A stretch of 64,000 nucleotides of DNA from the NCBI RefSeq assembly GCF_018739885.1, contig NZ_JADOES010000008.1, forward strand, positions 87,540 through 151,539, written 5' to 3'. Under the pieces are notes generated by a model, which was given only the letters and a program-made list of their open reading frames with translations, ran no database searches and had not been told where the DNA came from. This DNA is from Leptothoe spongobia TAU-MAC 1115 (GTDB taxonomy: Bacteria; Cyanobacteriota; Cyanobacteriia; Phormidesmidales; Phormidesmidaceae). This document shows, piece after piece, positions 1 through 9,008 of the stretch (position 1 is its first letter; each line of letters begins with the position of its first letter). The position numbers were made by a program, and so were the translations under genes.

Positions 1-807
1 GCAGTGACTCTTCGCTTGACCTGCGATCGCAACTACATCAAACGACAGCAGATGCTGGATCAGCTCATGATTTTTCTTGGCCACAGGCTGACCGTCTGGG
101 TCATCTAATACCTCTGGCCGCAGCACTGAATAATTTTCCGTCAGTGGATTGCTACCTTTGAGCTCAAATCGAGTCTGACACTGACGAGCCAAATTATGGA
201 AAAAGCAAGCCTCTTCAAACGCTGGCACCAAACTATGACCAATCCCCCCCAGCATCGAGTGATAAGGCCACACCGTCAGGGGATATTTACCATCTTCACT
301 CAGACGCTTTACATAATGCACGGCAAAGGCCTGCAGCTGATCCAAGGGAACTTTCAAATTTGAGACAATCGCAGGATTGACCCGCCAGCGACCACTACGG
401 ACATCGTCTAGTTCCACCATGGTCATGGGCGCTGGCCTCTGACCATTCACATCCACCCAAAACGCCGCATGAAAAATCTGGACAGCTCTATGAGTATCCA
501 TAGTCGGCACAATTTCAGTAATTTGCCCCAGATTTCGATAGACAAACTCACATAGACGACGAGTATCATCAACAGCCCCTTGCCCAGATTTTCCTCCTAC
601 AAAGAGCTCGAAGCCAGGAATACAAAACGTATTTTGGACATCAATGGCCAACACACAGAGTCTTGTGATGTCAGTATCCGCTGGTTGGACACCATGCTTT
701 TGCGCCCAAGTTTGAGCCTGGTTCGCCCGTTGTTCGTAGGGAACTCGCCACACATCACCGACACGATTAGGAATAAAAAATTCAGGAATCGGCAAGGAAT
801 CGGACAT
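1..807 (-). CDS. Nicotinamidase/isochorismatase-family cysteine hydrolase (3' end outside window)
   Basis: Reading from the ATG at 807 down to base 1 gives 269 open codons with no stop, so the C-terminus is missing. The start follows a GGAG Shine-Dalgarno nine bases upstream. Nicotinamidases use an Asp-Lys-Cys triad and an Asp/His/His metal site. Visible here are AIDVQNTF (Asp about 56), MDTH followed by IFH (metal-site pattern) and AGQAKSHC, whose final Cys is the last codon in the window and fits the nucleophile. The predicted reaction is nicotinamide to nicotinate in NAD salvage, in the cytoplasm. It is divergent from an NrtR-type regulator, a pairing that supports an NAD-metabolism role. 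Another amide or isochorismate-like substrate cannot be excluded. Confidence 0.8.
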   Translation of the reverse strand, partial: MSDSLPIPEFFIPNRVGDVWRVPYEQRANQAQTWAQKHGVQPADTDITRLCVLAIDVQNTFCIPGFELFVGGKSGQGAVDDTRRLCEFVYRNLGQITEIVPTMDTHRAVQIFHAAFWVDVNGQRPAPMTMVELDDVRSGRWRVNPAIVSNLKVPLDQLQAFAVHYVKRLSEDGKYPLTVWPYHSMLGGIGHSLVPAFEEACFFHNLARQCQTRFELKGSNPLTENYSVLRPEVLDDPDGQPVAKKNHELIQHLLSFDVVAIAGQAKSHC

Positions 808-902
808 CACGATTATCTCCAGGGCGTTTAAGCAGTGACATTAGCCACCGAAATCTTTGAGCAACAGTGTACAGGCAGCTTTTAAATGAATAATGATTGC
901 TA

Positions 903-921
903 TGGTGTATTTTTAACACTA
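903..921. promoter_or_regulatory. Candidate operator (19-bp dyad) between nicotinamidase and nrtR
   Basis: TGGTGT at 903 and ACACTA at 916-921 form arms of an imperfect dyad around an A/T-rich 7-base core centred on 912. It is the only clear dyad in the 135-bp divergent intergenic region and lies 22 bp before the nrtR ATG. An NrtR-type repressor would be expected to bind such a site and control both genes. This is inference from position and symmetry. Confidence 0.35.
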
Positions 922-942
922 AGCTTGGTTTGGTTATAGCCA

Positions 943-1668
943 ATGACACCTGAAACGTCAACTTCGCCCCGCCCCATGGGTCACACTTATGACTATCCTA
1001 GGCCAGCAGTCACAGTAGATTGTGTGGTTTTTGGCTTTGAGCAAACCGATTGTTTACAGGTGTTATTGATCCAGCGGCAGTTACCTCCCTTTGCTGGGCA
1101 GTGGGCATTACCGGGTGGGTTTGTACGCCCAGACGAAGCATTGGAACAAGCTGCTCGTCGCGAGCTCAAAGAAGAAACCAATGTCACCGACCTATTTTTA
1201 GAGCAGCTAAAAGCCTATGGTCAGCCCCATCGAGATCCCCGAGGTCATACGATTACGGTGGCGTTTTATGCGTTAGTAAATCTTTGGGACCATACAATCA
1301 AAGCGGCTACTGATGCCAAACAAGCTCGCTGGTGGCCCATGCATAACCTACCGAATCTAGCTTTTGACCATGAGGTAATTTTGCAGGATGCGATCTCAAC
1401 CCTCCGCACTACCATCAGACACAGTCCCATCGGATTTGAATTACTGCCCACCAAGTTTACGCTCACCCAGCTGCAGCGGCTCTACGAAATCGTATTAGAC
1501 CAGCCTTTCGACAAGCGCAACTTCCGCAAAAAATTACTTAAGCTAGATATCCTAAAAGATTTGAATGAAAAAGAAACTAATGTTGCCCATCGCGCGGCCC
1601 AGCTCTATCAATTTGATCAGAGCAAATACAAAGATCGACAAAAAACAGGTTTTAACTTTGACCTGTAA
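943..1668 (+). CDS. nrtR: NrtR-type Nudix transcriptional regulator
   Basis: 241 residues in two parts. A Nudix fold (about 20-160) carries a well preserved Nudix box at 59-81 (G-x5-E-x7-REL-x-EE), and a C-terminal winged-helix part (about 165-210) contains the pattern FTLTQLQRLYE...FRKKLLK typical of NrtR. Known NrtR proteins sense ADP-ribose with the Nudix domain and repress NAD biosynthesis/salvage genes; the intact box means ADP-ribose pyrophosphatase activity may also be retained. It is divergent from a nicotinamidase-like gene. The ATG at 943 has no clear Shine-Dalgarno; a second ATG at 976 is possible. Its stop codon lies inside a 28-bp palindrome that probably terminates transcription. 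Confidence 0.82.
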   Translation: MTPETSTSPRPMGHTYDYPRPAVTVDCVVFGFEQTDCLQVLLIQRQLPPFAGQWALPGGFVRPDEALEQAARRELKEETNVTDLFLEQLKAYGQPHRDPRGHTITVAFYALVNLWDHTIKAATDAKQARWWPMHNLPNLAFDHEVILQDAISTLRTTIRHSPIGFELLPTKFTLTQLQRLYEIVLDQPFDKRNFRKKLLKLDILKDLNEKETNVAHRAAQLYQFDQSKYKDRQKTGFNFDL

Positions 1669-1692
1669 TAGCGTTCCATTGAACGCTATTAC
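1665..1692. terminator. Palindromic terminator overlapping the nrtR stop (28-bp repeat family copy)
   Basis: A perfect 12-bp stem (GTAATAGCGTTC / GAACGCTATTAC) with loop CATT lies between two convergent genes; the nrtR TAA is within the left arm. Read on the minus strand it is followed by CAAAGTTAAAACCTGTTTTTT, moderately U-rich. It has the same length and centre as three other palindromes at 33521, 55909 and 62621. Confidence 0.6.
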
Positions 1693-1703
1693 CCACCAAA
1701 AAC

Positions 1704-2603
1704 CTAACCCAATAACGAATAAATATTGCCATCAATCAATAGATGGGTGATGCCCTTGGCCTGCAGATAGGATGTTGCCTTCGTAATCAGCTGACCATCG
1801 GGGACCTTAATCACCCGCTGATTGCGCCGAGAAAACCGTCTCGCTACACGATGATTATCAAAAATAGGTAATGTCCGCGCTGACTCCTGCTGTGCAGGGA
1901 TTTCACCTAGCTCAGCAAATTCCTTTAAAGGATGGGTTATCAGTTCTGACAGACGATCGACTACTAAATAACAGGTACGAGGAAAGACGGCATCCGACAG
2001 TGGCATAATTTCGACAGACGCACCCAGTAAATTTGGCTCACCAGCCTCATCAAACTCGTCATCGTCTTCATCAAAGTCCGTATCCAGATCATCGTCTAGA
2101 TCACCATCAAGGTCATCTAAATCCTCATCTAAATCGTCATCGTCACTGCCAACACTGGTATCTGTGAGTAACTCTGTAGCAACAGCTGACACATCATCAT
2201 CTTGACTAGATGACAGCTCATCACTTAGCACAACAGGCTCGTCCTCTGTATCTAGCAATGTCAACTGACCATCAGCATCAGGCAAAATCGCTGATTCATT
2301 AGCCCGTGAGCGCTTACGAGCTCGACGAATAGGCTTTTCTGGCTTAGGCTTCTCATCCACCAACTTTGGCGCTTCAATCACCGGCTTTTCTGAAACTGGT
2401 ACTGGTTTTTCCGACGGTGCTGAACGCTTTTGGGAAATCAGTGCCCGATATTCATCTTCGGGCATCTGTGTTTTGAGGATACGGCTAATGGTACTGGTAC
2501 TAACGCCATAGCGCTTGGCAATCGTGGAGGTGGTTTCCCCTGGCTGCCGATATATTTCAATTACATCGCGTTTATCAGCGTCAGACAATTTTCGCGGTGC
2601 CAT
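1704..2603 (-). CDS. Cyanobacterial HTH protein with long acidic linker
   Basis: 299 residues. An N-terminal helix-turn-helix (about 1-45, IAKRYGVSTSTISRILK) resembles the Hin/transposase-type recognition helix. A Lys/Arg/Pro-rich stretch (60-100) follows, then an Asp/Glu-dominated tract (about 150-195), and a globular C-terminal part (about 200-299) with no family I can name. Such proteins are often labelled transposase because of the HTH, but no DDE catalytic core is present. A DNA-binding regulator or nucleoid-associated protein is more likely. It converges with nrtR over a shared hairpin. Confidence 0.7.
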   Translation of the reverse strand: MAPRKLSDADKRDVIEIYRQPGETTSTIAKRYGVSTSTISRILKTQMPEDEYRALISQKRSAPSEKPVPVSEKPVIEAPKLVDEKPKPEKPIRRARKRSRANESAILPDADGQLTLLDTEDEPVVLSDELSSSQDDDVSAVATELLTDTSVGSDDDDLDEDLDDLDGDLDDDLDTDFDEDDDEFDEAGEPNLLGASVEIMPLSDAVFPRTCYLVVDRLSELITHPLKEFAELGEIPAQQESARTLPIFDNHRVARRFSRRNQRVIKVPDGQLITKATSYLQAKGITHLLIDGNIYSLLG

Positions 2604-2668
2604 ACTAGCAACAACCCCAAAGGGTGAGTAAAAATGGTCTCTCTAGTATGCCAGGTTTAGGCAGAGTG

Positions 2669-3709
2669 TCATGCCCGACGACGCGATCCCCGACGTGACC
2701 GTTTAGAAACGTTATATTCAATCGAGGCCCCCGCCGCAAAGAAGAGGGCGGATAAGATCCAGAACACCTCCCAGAGCGCGCCTTCGGTGTAGTTATCACC
2801 GACTCCAGCAAAAGCCATATCGGCAATGTATAGACAGAAGGTTGCGATCGCAATTAGCTTCCAAGATTGGGAAAAACGCCCCCCCCAAAATGCCACCAGC
2901 AACGCCGCCGCAATAACCACAAGAAAGCAATCTGCGATCACATACATCAGTGCCACTGGCTCGGCAAACGCCTCTAGAACCACATCTAAATTTTGCGCCC
3001 AGACTGGAGCAGGTAATAGTCCAGCCACGACTTCTGGTTCAGCTTCCACAAGCGGCTCAACCACTTCTTCTATCGGCTCCAAGACCGACTCAGACGGAGC
3101 TTGAACCACACGGTACTCAGCAGCCATAGCTGGTTGCGGCGATAGTTGGTTAGCTACAGACGGCAGACCGTAGTTCAGCACACAGGCTAGGACAATCCCC
3201 ACCGTCCCAATGGCAAAAATCATCACCCATTGCGGAACACTCAAATCAATACGTCGAGGTAGGGCCGCCAGCAACATACCGATCACCATCGCAATGTAGC
3301 TAATAAAATAAAACCCGTCGCCCAAAGAAACGGACGGATCTAATCCCCAGACCGTACCCCACAAGAAAAAGAAAACATCTCCGGCCGCATAGGCCAACAT
3401 CCCCACCGCCAGTGCCAACCAAACGGTTCTACCACTAATAATTTGGGAACTCCCAGAATTTCGAAAACAGAGGAATGCTGCTAGCAAAAAGGCAAAAATC
3501 TCTAAAAAACTAATTGAGATTACAAACCAGATTGGGCGAGCATCTTCTCCGGGAGCAAGTGCTCCAAACAGTAAAAAGAAAAGGATAGATACAATGCCCC
3601 AACCAAGGCAAAGGATCAAAGTAGACTGGCCTGAGTTGGCTTTAGAAGCCTTGGAGGACTGAGTCAACGCTCTACTCCCTAATGAGATAACACCAAAGAC
3701 AATGCTCAT
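2669..3709 (-). CDS. Polytopic membrane protein, function unknown
   Basis: About 346 residues from the ATG at 3709; an upstream TTG at 3784 would add a hydrophobic stretch and is an alternative start. I count roughly eight hydrophobic segments, with a periplasmic or cytoplasmic insert rich in Glu/Pro/Val (about residues 195-245 of the shorter form), and a basic C-terminus (KRSRRGSRRR). The GD-FFFLWG and LGDGFYFISY patterns recall the N-terminal multi-helix sensory modules attached to bacterial signalling proteins, but no signalling domain is attached. No function is assigned. Confidence 0.6.
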   Translation of the reverse strand: MSIVFGVISLGSRALTQSSKASKANSGQSTLILCLGWGIVSILFFLLFGALAPGEDARPIWFVISISFLEIFAFLLAAFLCFRNSGSSQIISGRTVWLALAVGMLAYAAGDVFFFLWGTVWGLDPSVSLGDGFYFISYIAMVIGMLLAALPRRIDLSVPQWVMIFAIGTVGIVLACVLNYGLPSVANQLSPQPAMAAEYRVVQAPSESVLEPIEEVVEPLVEAEPEVVAGLLPAPVWAQNLDVVLEAFAEPVALMYVIADCFLVVIAAALLVAFWGGRFSQSWKLIAIATFCLYIADMAFAGVGDNYTEGALWEVFWILSALFFAAGASIEYNVSKRSRRGSRRRA

Positions 3710-4076
3710 GGGCAATATAGCTACCCATTTGGCACCGAGGAGAAAACCTGATCCCTTACATGAGCAACCAGCGCTAATGAGCAACTGTAAATCAAATCAA
3801 TGATGAGGGATCCGACTAGACCCATCAACCATTCACCCTGGATGAGCACAGTTTGAAACTCATCGAACTCAGCAGGGACAAGTTTTACGCATCCGCAGCA
3901 TACCCACAATCCAGACAGAAAATGCCGGTTTGCAAAAAAAAGCAATGCCGCCATGCTCAGCATTTAAGTATCTGCCATTAATGATTGCAAGGAAGAATCA
4001 TTCTGGCATAAGCATATTTTGCACCCCATTTACAATGGTGATTCATAACAAAGACCAGTAACGCTAAGCCTATTAA

Positions 4077-4751
4077 CTACTGCCAAAGTTGACCACTGGA
4101 TAATTGTTTCAACCAAGTCAGGAAAGCTTCACGCTCTGTTGGCGATAAGTCATCCAAAGCCTCTAATGCACGTTCTGTAAAGTTAGAGCGGCCAAAATAG
4201 GATCTGCCAATGCGGTGCAACTCCTTGAATATGGTATTGAGGTGATTAGTTTGCCATGGCGGTAACGAAGCTGAAAACGGATCTAAACGCAGCAAACCAG
4301 TTACGAGTTCATCAGATGTCAACTGAGGCAACCGCATCTCCTTGCCAATTGTTGCTAGGTCTCCCTCAAAACGCTTAGCCTGTTTATCACCCATCAAATC
4401 GGCCACATCTTCATACATAGCCTGAATAATTAAGACACCAGCCTTAACAAAAACAGGACTTACTCCATTGACCGTCGTCGGAGGCGCTGCCTGCGCCTCC
4501 GACGATGAACGTTCTAGTTGAATTTTGCCCCAGACGCTAAAGCGCTCCGGCTCCTCAAGCAGCACACAGGCTTTGCCACGATTGTCTGTCAAATCCCGCC
4601 ACAGAGTACGGGCGTCCTCTTCTTGGGCAGCATTGAAAACACTCAGCAGGCGAAACGTCTGCCCTTGATAAGACAAGATAGGAATTTTTTGCTCTTTGGA
4701 CGGATGCTGAAAACTACCGATTTCTACATCCTGGCGCTTTAAGATGAACAT
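4077..4751 (-). CDS. Npun_F0813-family conserved cyanobacterial protein
   Basis: 224 residues, soluble, beginning MFILKRQDVEIGSFQHP. The segments YQGQTFRLLSVF, LWRDLTDNRGKACVLLEEPERFSVWGK and the C-terminal FLTWLKQLSSGQLW match my memory of the cyanobacterial Npun_F0813 family, whose biochemical role is unknown. No transmembrane segment or catalytic motif is evident. It is a monocistronic-looking gene upstream of the tRNA-Arg region. Confidence 0.65.
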   Translation of the reverse strand: MFILKRQDVEIGSFQHPSKEQKIPILSYQGQTFRLLSVFNAAQEEDARTLWRDLTDNRGKACVLLEEPERFSVWGKIQLERSSSEAQAAPPTTVNGVSPVFVKAGVLIIQAMYEDVADLMGDKQAKRFEGDLATIGKEMRLPQLTSDELVTGLLRLDPFSASLPPWQTNHLNTIFKELHRIGRSYFGRSNFTERALEALDDLSPTEREAFLTWLKQLSSGQLWQ

Positions 4752-5095
4752 GGTGCCGCTGATAAATGCTAACCCAAGGACATAGCCCGCGCTATTAGCT
4801 TGAGCGAGTAGACCATTAGTCTGTCAATCTGCTTCTCTGCCTTTGTACGTGAGTTCAACGTAACTCATTACATTAGTAGAAATACGATAGTAGAAAACCG
4901 TTGACTAAAACCATTTTGTGCACACAGCGTACCCAGTTCCCTATCCCTCAGTGACACAGCCCGCTCCCTAGGCTTCGAATAGCCAGGATAGATTGATGAC
5001 CAAAATCGCCTAAACTTGTCGAGCTGACTATACACTGTGATCAAGATGGTAATAATCACTGACCAGTTTGCCCCGGCCTAGTAAGTTATAGACAG
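4752..5095. other. Intergenic region without a recognised gene
   Basis: 344 bases between the Npun_F0813-like gene and tRNA-Arg. Short open frames here have no Shine-Dalgarno or coding character. It presumably holds the promoters of both neighbours. Confidence 0.5.
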
Positions 5096-5168
<73 letters not shown>

Positions 5169-5259
5169 TTAAGTTAAATATTGTTTAAATAAGCGGCATT
5201 GCTAGCACCACGTATTAGCAATGTTTGCCTCTAAAAGGTTGAACCATCAACGTCTGACG

Positions 5260-5499
5260 TCAGCCAAGAAATTGACCGCCCTCAGGAGGTGGGCTAATGA
5301 TTGCCTGTTCCTCTAGTAGTTTAAGCATCGTCACCAGAGTTTCTATTTTGGCTCCCTTATAACGTTTACGCTCACGTTGCTCCAGGGCTTGTTTGCTAAC
5401 ACCAAGAGCATTGGCAGCATCAGTCATCTTTGGAAATACCAGCTTTCTAGCAGCAATCAATCTATCAGGTAGGCTTTCTAGCCAGTCAGATGCTTTCAT
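5260..5499 (-). CDS. Small HTH-type protein
   Basis: 79 residues. Helices around residues 24-62 (MTDAANALGVSKQALEQRER) look like a Cro/XRE-type helix-turn-helix, followed by a helical tail (ETLVTMLKLLEEQ). The size fits a stand-alone regulator or an antitoxin, but no toxin gene is adjacent. A weak AGG precedes the ATG. Confidence is limited by the short length. Confidence 0.55.
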   Translation of the reverse strand: MKASDWLESLPDRLIAARKLVFPKMTDAANALGVSKQALEQRERKRYKGAKIETLVTMLKLLEEQAIISPPPEGGQFLG

Positions 5500-5739
5500 G
5501 GTGAAGTCAACCTATCGTGTGGCCAAACAATATAGCTAACCAACTTTGGACTGTCAACGGGGATCGCCTGATAGCAGGAGCTGCAGCACTTTTAGTATTA
5601 GTTCATTTTTTTGCAATCATCAAAACTTCTATTGACCATCCCTCCACCCAAAAAATCTGAGCAAATAGGTCCGATTTGCAGATACAAACCTATCCAAGGG
5701 CATTCTGGAAGCAGCATCAGTTGGGCGTAACTGCAGACA

Positions 5740-6840
5740 ATGCACCCACTGGCATGTAGCCATTCTTCCAATATTCTTTCAATGATTAGAGCCTTAGAAC
5801 ATGTTGAGCGTCTGGTTGGATTAAGACATATCTTTAGTCGGTTATTTCCTCAAACGATTGGTTTAGACTTCTCAGTGGCAATCCCCACCTACAACGGTGG
5901 TCAACGTTTAGCCATTGTTTTGGAATGTCTACGTTGGCAACTTAACACCCATGATATTAGCTGGGAAGTCATTGTCGTTGACAATAATAGTACTGATAAT
6001 ACGGCTGCTATAGTCCAACGTTACCAACGAGACTGGGGTCACCATCTTCCACTGCTTTATGCATTTGAGGCCAAGCAAGGCGCAGCCTATGCTCGGCAAA
6101 AAGCGATTCAAATGGCAAACAGCCCGATTATCGGTTTTTTGGACGACGATACACTCCCCAGCATGACCTGGCTAATGTCAGCCTATCGATTTGCCCAAGA
6201 GTATCCACAGGCTGGTGTCATTGCCAGCCGCATTCGAGGCAATTTTGAAACTACACCTCCAGAAAACTTTGAACGGATTGCCGCCTTACTGGCACTGACC
6301 GAGCGAGGTTCCCAGCCTCTGATGTATTGCCCAGAACAAAAAGTTATTCCACCATCAGCCGGTGTAGTAGTCAGAAGACAGGCATGGCTAGACAATGTCC
6401 CCGAAGAACTTGTCCTTACTGGTCGTACGAGTAATAGTATGCTCACAGGAGAAGATACTGAGTCACTATTGCATATTCAACAGGCTGGCTGGGAAGTCTG
6501 GTACAACCCCCAAATGCGCCTGGAACATCAGATCCCAAGTACACGGCTGACCCGACAGTATCTTCATCAACTATGTCGAGGCATCGGTCTGAGTCGCTAT
6601 CGGACTCGCATGCTCAGCATAGCTACATGGAAACGTCCAGGCATGTTGGGGTTGTATATGGCTAACGATATCCGCAAAATATTGCACCATTGTCTTCGCT
6701 ATCGCCAAGATGTCATTTACGATGATGTTGCCTCATGCGAGTTGATGCTCTACACCGCTAGTCTGATCAGCCCTTTATTCATGGCACAGCGCAGTCTCAA
6801 ACAATATCTGAAAAAGTGGACTCAGCCCAAATTGAACTGA
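5740..6840 (+). CDS. Family 2 glycosyltransferase, HpsE-like
   Basis: 366 residues; the GT-A fold starts near residue 43 (FSVAIPTYNGG). Nucleotide-sugar and metal motifs are EVIVVDNNSTDNT and the DxD-like GFLDDDTLP. Downstream signatures (ALTERGSQPL, PPSAGVVVRR, GEDTESL, GWEVWYNP, HQIPS, RGIGLSRY) resemble HpsE, a glycosyltransferase of hormogonium polysaccharide synthesis in filamentous cyanobacteria. The first ~40 residues are an unusual extension, so translation may begin at an internal start (ATG 5782). It is not in a recognisable polysaccharide cluster. Acceptor and sugar cannot be read from the sequence. Confidence 0.8.
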   Translation: MHPLACSHSSNILSMIRALEHVERLVGLRHIFSRLFPQTIGLDFSVAIPTYNGGQRLAIVLECLRWQLNTHDISWEVIVVDNNSTDNTAAIVQRYQRDWGHHLPLLYAFEAKQGAAYARQKAIQMANSPIIGFLDDDTLPSMTWLMSAYRFAQEYPQAGVIASRIRGNFETTPPENFERIAALLALTERGSQPLMYCPEQKVIPPSAGVVVRRQAWLDNVPEELVLTGRTSNSMLTGEDTESLLHIQQAGWEVWYNPQMRLEHQIPSTRLTRQYLHQLCRGIGLSRYRTRMLSIATWKRPGMLGLYMANDIRKILHHCLRYRQDVIYDDVASCELMLYTASLISPLFMAQRSLKQYLKKWTQPKLN

Positions 6841-6848
6841 CCACTACA

Positions 6849-7448
6849 CTACAAATATTGCCGTTGGAGATAACTTTGTAAGTGCTCAATATCTTCGGGC
6901 AATAAAACATTCATCTTGCCTGTAGTGCTCACACCGCTAGTATTTGGAGTAAGTTCAATCCAGTAGGCATAGAGACTTCCCAAACGTAATTCACCTTGAA
7001 TCGTACCCGCCGCCGCAACATAATCATAGACAGCCTGAGCTCGTCGATAATCGGCATAGGCATCTGGCCCATAGAGAGTGCGCAAAGAGGCCTCTAAACG
7101 CTCAACAGTCACTGGCTCATCATAATCAACCAAAATAAATTCTTCTCGACGGACAGTACCGAAGTCACTCCGTCTACTAGAAGGTGACCAGACATCATTG
7201 CTACCAGACTGTTGAAATCCACCTACCGGAAAAACACTCGCTTGAAATGTAAAACGGCGAGAAGGGACATCGGCACGGTGTACTCGCAACCCTTCACGGG
7301 TATTAGCACGTAGAGTAGGGTGCCCCTGCATCCATGTCTTTACCTCATTTACAGAATGTCCTGGCAAGCCGTAGCTGGGAGTAGCTGATAACCAAGCAGG
7401 TAAACCAATACCGAGAGCAAGCAGGCCGAATCCAATACGCTTTTTCAT
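6849..7448 (-). CDS. Secreted protein of unknown function
   Basis: 199 residues with an N-terminal signal peptide (MKKRIGFGLLALGIGLPAWL, cleavage likely after ...SYG near residue 27). The mature part is polar, with a mixed Arg/Ser-rich middle (85-100) and patterns such as DYDEPVTVERLEASLRTLYG. No known domain is recognised. It ends eight bases from the convergent glycosyltransferase stop. A periplasmic location is predicted. Confidence 0.65.
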   Translation of the reverse strand: MKKRIGFGLLALGIGLPAWLSATPSYGLPGHSVNEVKTWMQGHPTLRANTREGLRVHRADVPSRRFTFQASVFPVGGFQQSGSNDVWSPSSRRSDFGTVRREEFILVDYDEPVTVERLEASLRTLYGPDAYADYRRAQAVYDYVAAAGTIQGELRLGSLYAYWIELTPNTSGVSTTGKMNVLLPEDIEHLQSYLQRQYL

Positions 7449-7535
7449 ACTTATGATGTAGCTTCAATTCATATTGATTAGCTTTCCCACATCAGCACTT
7501 TAGCGACTCCCATAGCTCCGACCTTTATTCAAGAT

Positions 7536-9008
7536 CTAAAGAGTGCCAAAACCCTTCTTCTTTTTCTTCTTTTTGTTCTTCTTAGATCCTGCACTATAGC
7601 CACGGAAACCAGGACGTCCGCCACCACCCATATCAGGCATACCACCCCCCATACCAGGGAAACCGCCCATCCCCCCCATACCGGGAAAACCACCCATACC
7701 AGGCATCCCTCCCTGGCCCATTTGTTTCATCATGGAGCGCATTTTCTGGAAATCACTGACGAGTTTGCTAATATCTTTATCGACATAACCAGAGCCTTTA
7801 GCAATCCGACGACGACGACTAGGTGAGTTAGCCAGCAAATCGGGATCTTCCCGCTCCTGCTTAGTCATGGAATTGATCATCGCCTCACAGCGGCGGAGCT
7901 GAGCCTCACCCTGCTGCAGCTGGTCTGCAGACAGTTTGTTAGACATCCCCGGAATCAGTTTCATGATGCCGGTCAACGAGCCCATATTTTTCATCAAGCG
8001 AGTTTGCTTGAGAAAGTCATTAAAGTCAAACTTGGCCTCTAGAATCTTGGCCTGCAGCTTTTCTGCATCAGCAATATCAACTTCTTCTTGAGCTTTCTCT
8101 ACCAGAGTAAGGACATCTCCCATGCCCAAGATACGAGAAGCCATCCGATCGGGATAGAAAGGTTGCAGGGCTTCTACTTTTTCGCCGATACCCAGAAACT
8201 TAATCGGCTTCCCTGAAATTTGTCGGATCGATAGAGCTGCACCACCACGAGAATCACCATCCATCTTGGTCAAGATAGCCCCAGTGATCCCAATCTGCTC
8301 GTGAAATGTTTGGGTCAAAGTAGCGGCTTCTTGGCCCGTCATGGCATCGACGACCAACAGGACTTCATCGGGGCTAATGGCTGTCTTAACTTGCTCTAGC
8401 TCAGCCATCATGTCCTGATCAATCTGCAATCGACCAGCGGTGTCCACAATCACCGTATCGACACCCTCCTCCCTGGCCTTGATAATCCCTGCTCTAGCAA
8501 TATCAACCGGGTTTGCATCGGTGCCCATTTCAAACACAGGCACATCGATCTGCTTACCAAGGGTAATTAACTGATCGACAGCTGCCGGACGATAGACATC
8601 AGTCGCCACCAACATCGTCGACCGATCTTGCTTGCGCAGCTGCAGCGCTAACTTCGCTGCAGCAGTCGTTTTACCAGTCCCCTGCAAACCTGCCATTAGC
8701 ACTACAGTTGGCTTGCGATTAGCGTCCGCCAAGGGCTCATTGGCATCCCCCATTAGGGCAACCAACTCGTCGTAAACAATTTTGATGAACTGCTGATCGG
8801 GTGCCACTCCTGTGACTACCTCGGCACCTTGGGCCTTGGCTTGCACATCAGCCACAAACTCTTTGACCACATTAAAGCTGACATCAGCTTCTAATAACGC
8901 GCGTCTAACTTCCCGAAGCGCCTCTGTGATATTAGATTCAGAGATTTTATCTTGGCCACGCAAGGTCTTCCAAGCGGATTCAAATCGTTCTGAGAGGGCT
9001 TCAAACAT
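7536..9008 (-). CDS. ffh: Signal recognition particle protein Ffh (SRP54)
   Basis: 490 residues in the standard order: N helical bundle (1-90), GTPase G domain (P-loop GLQGTGKTT near 105; DTAGR; TKMDGDSRGG) and a Met-rich M domain (about 300-435) that binds 4.5S RNA and signal sequences. It targets nascent membrane and secreted proteins to FtsY. The C-terminus is extended by a Gly/Met/Phe-rich tract (GMGGFPGMGG repeats) and a poly-Lys tail, longer than in E. coli Ffh. It stands alone here; no 4.5S RNA gene was seen nearby. Confidence 0.97.
   Translation of the reverse strand: MFEALSERFESAWKTLRGQDKISESNITEALREVRRALLEADVSFNVVKEFVADVQAKAQGAEVVTGVAPDQQFIKIVYDELVALMGDANEPLADANRKPTVVLMAGLQGTGKTTAAAKLALQLRKQDRSTMLVATDVYRPAAVDQLITLGKQIDVPVFEMGTDANPVDIARAGIIKAREEGVDTVIVDTAGRLQIDQDMMAELEQVKTAISPDEVLLVVDAMTGQEAATLTQTFHEQIGITGAILTKMDGDSRGGAALSIRQISGKPIKFLGIGEKVEALQPFYPDRMASRILGMGDVLTLVEKAQEEVDIADAEKLQAKILEAKFDFNDFLKQTRLMKNMGSLTGIMKLIPGMSNKLSADQLQQGEAQLRRCEAMINSMTKQEREDPDLLANSPSRRRRIAKGSGYVDKDISKLVSDFQKMRSMMKQMGQGGMPGMGGFPGMGGMGGFPGMGGGMPDMGGGGRPGFRGYSAGSKKNKKKKKKKGFGTL

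Noticed and set aside
580..831. 83-codon open frame on the plus strand
   Set aside because: It lies antisense within the partial nicotinamidase-like gene, which has family motifs and a ribosome-binding site on the minus strand.
3721..3963. 80-codon minus-strand frame with hydrophobic stretches
   Set aside because: It overlaps the possible 5' extension of the membrane protein gene in another frame, has no ribosome-binding site and no recognisable family.
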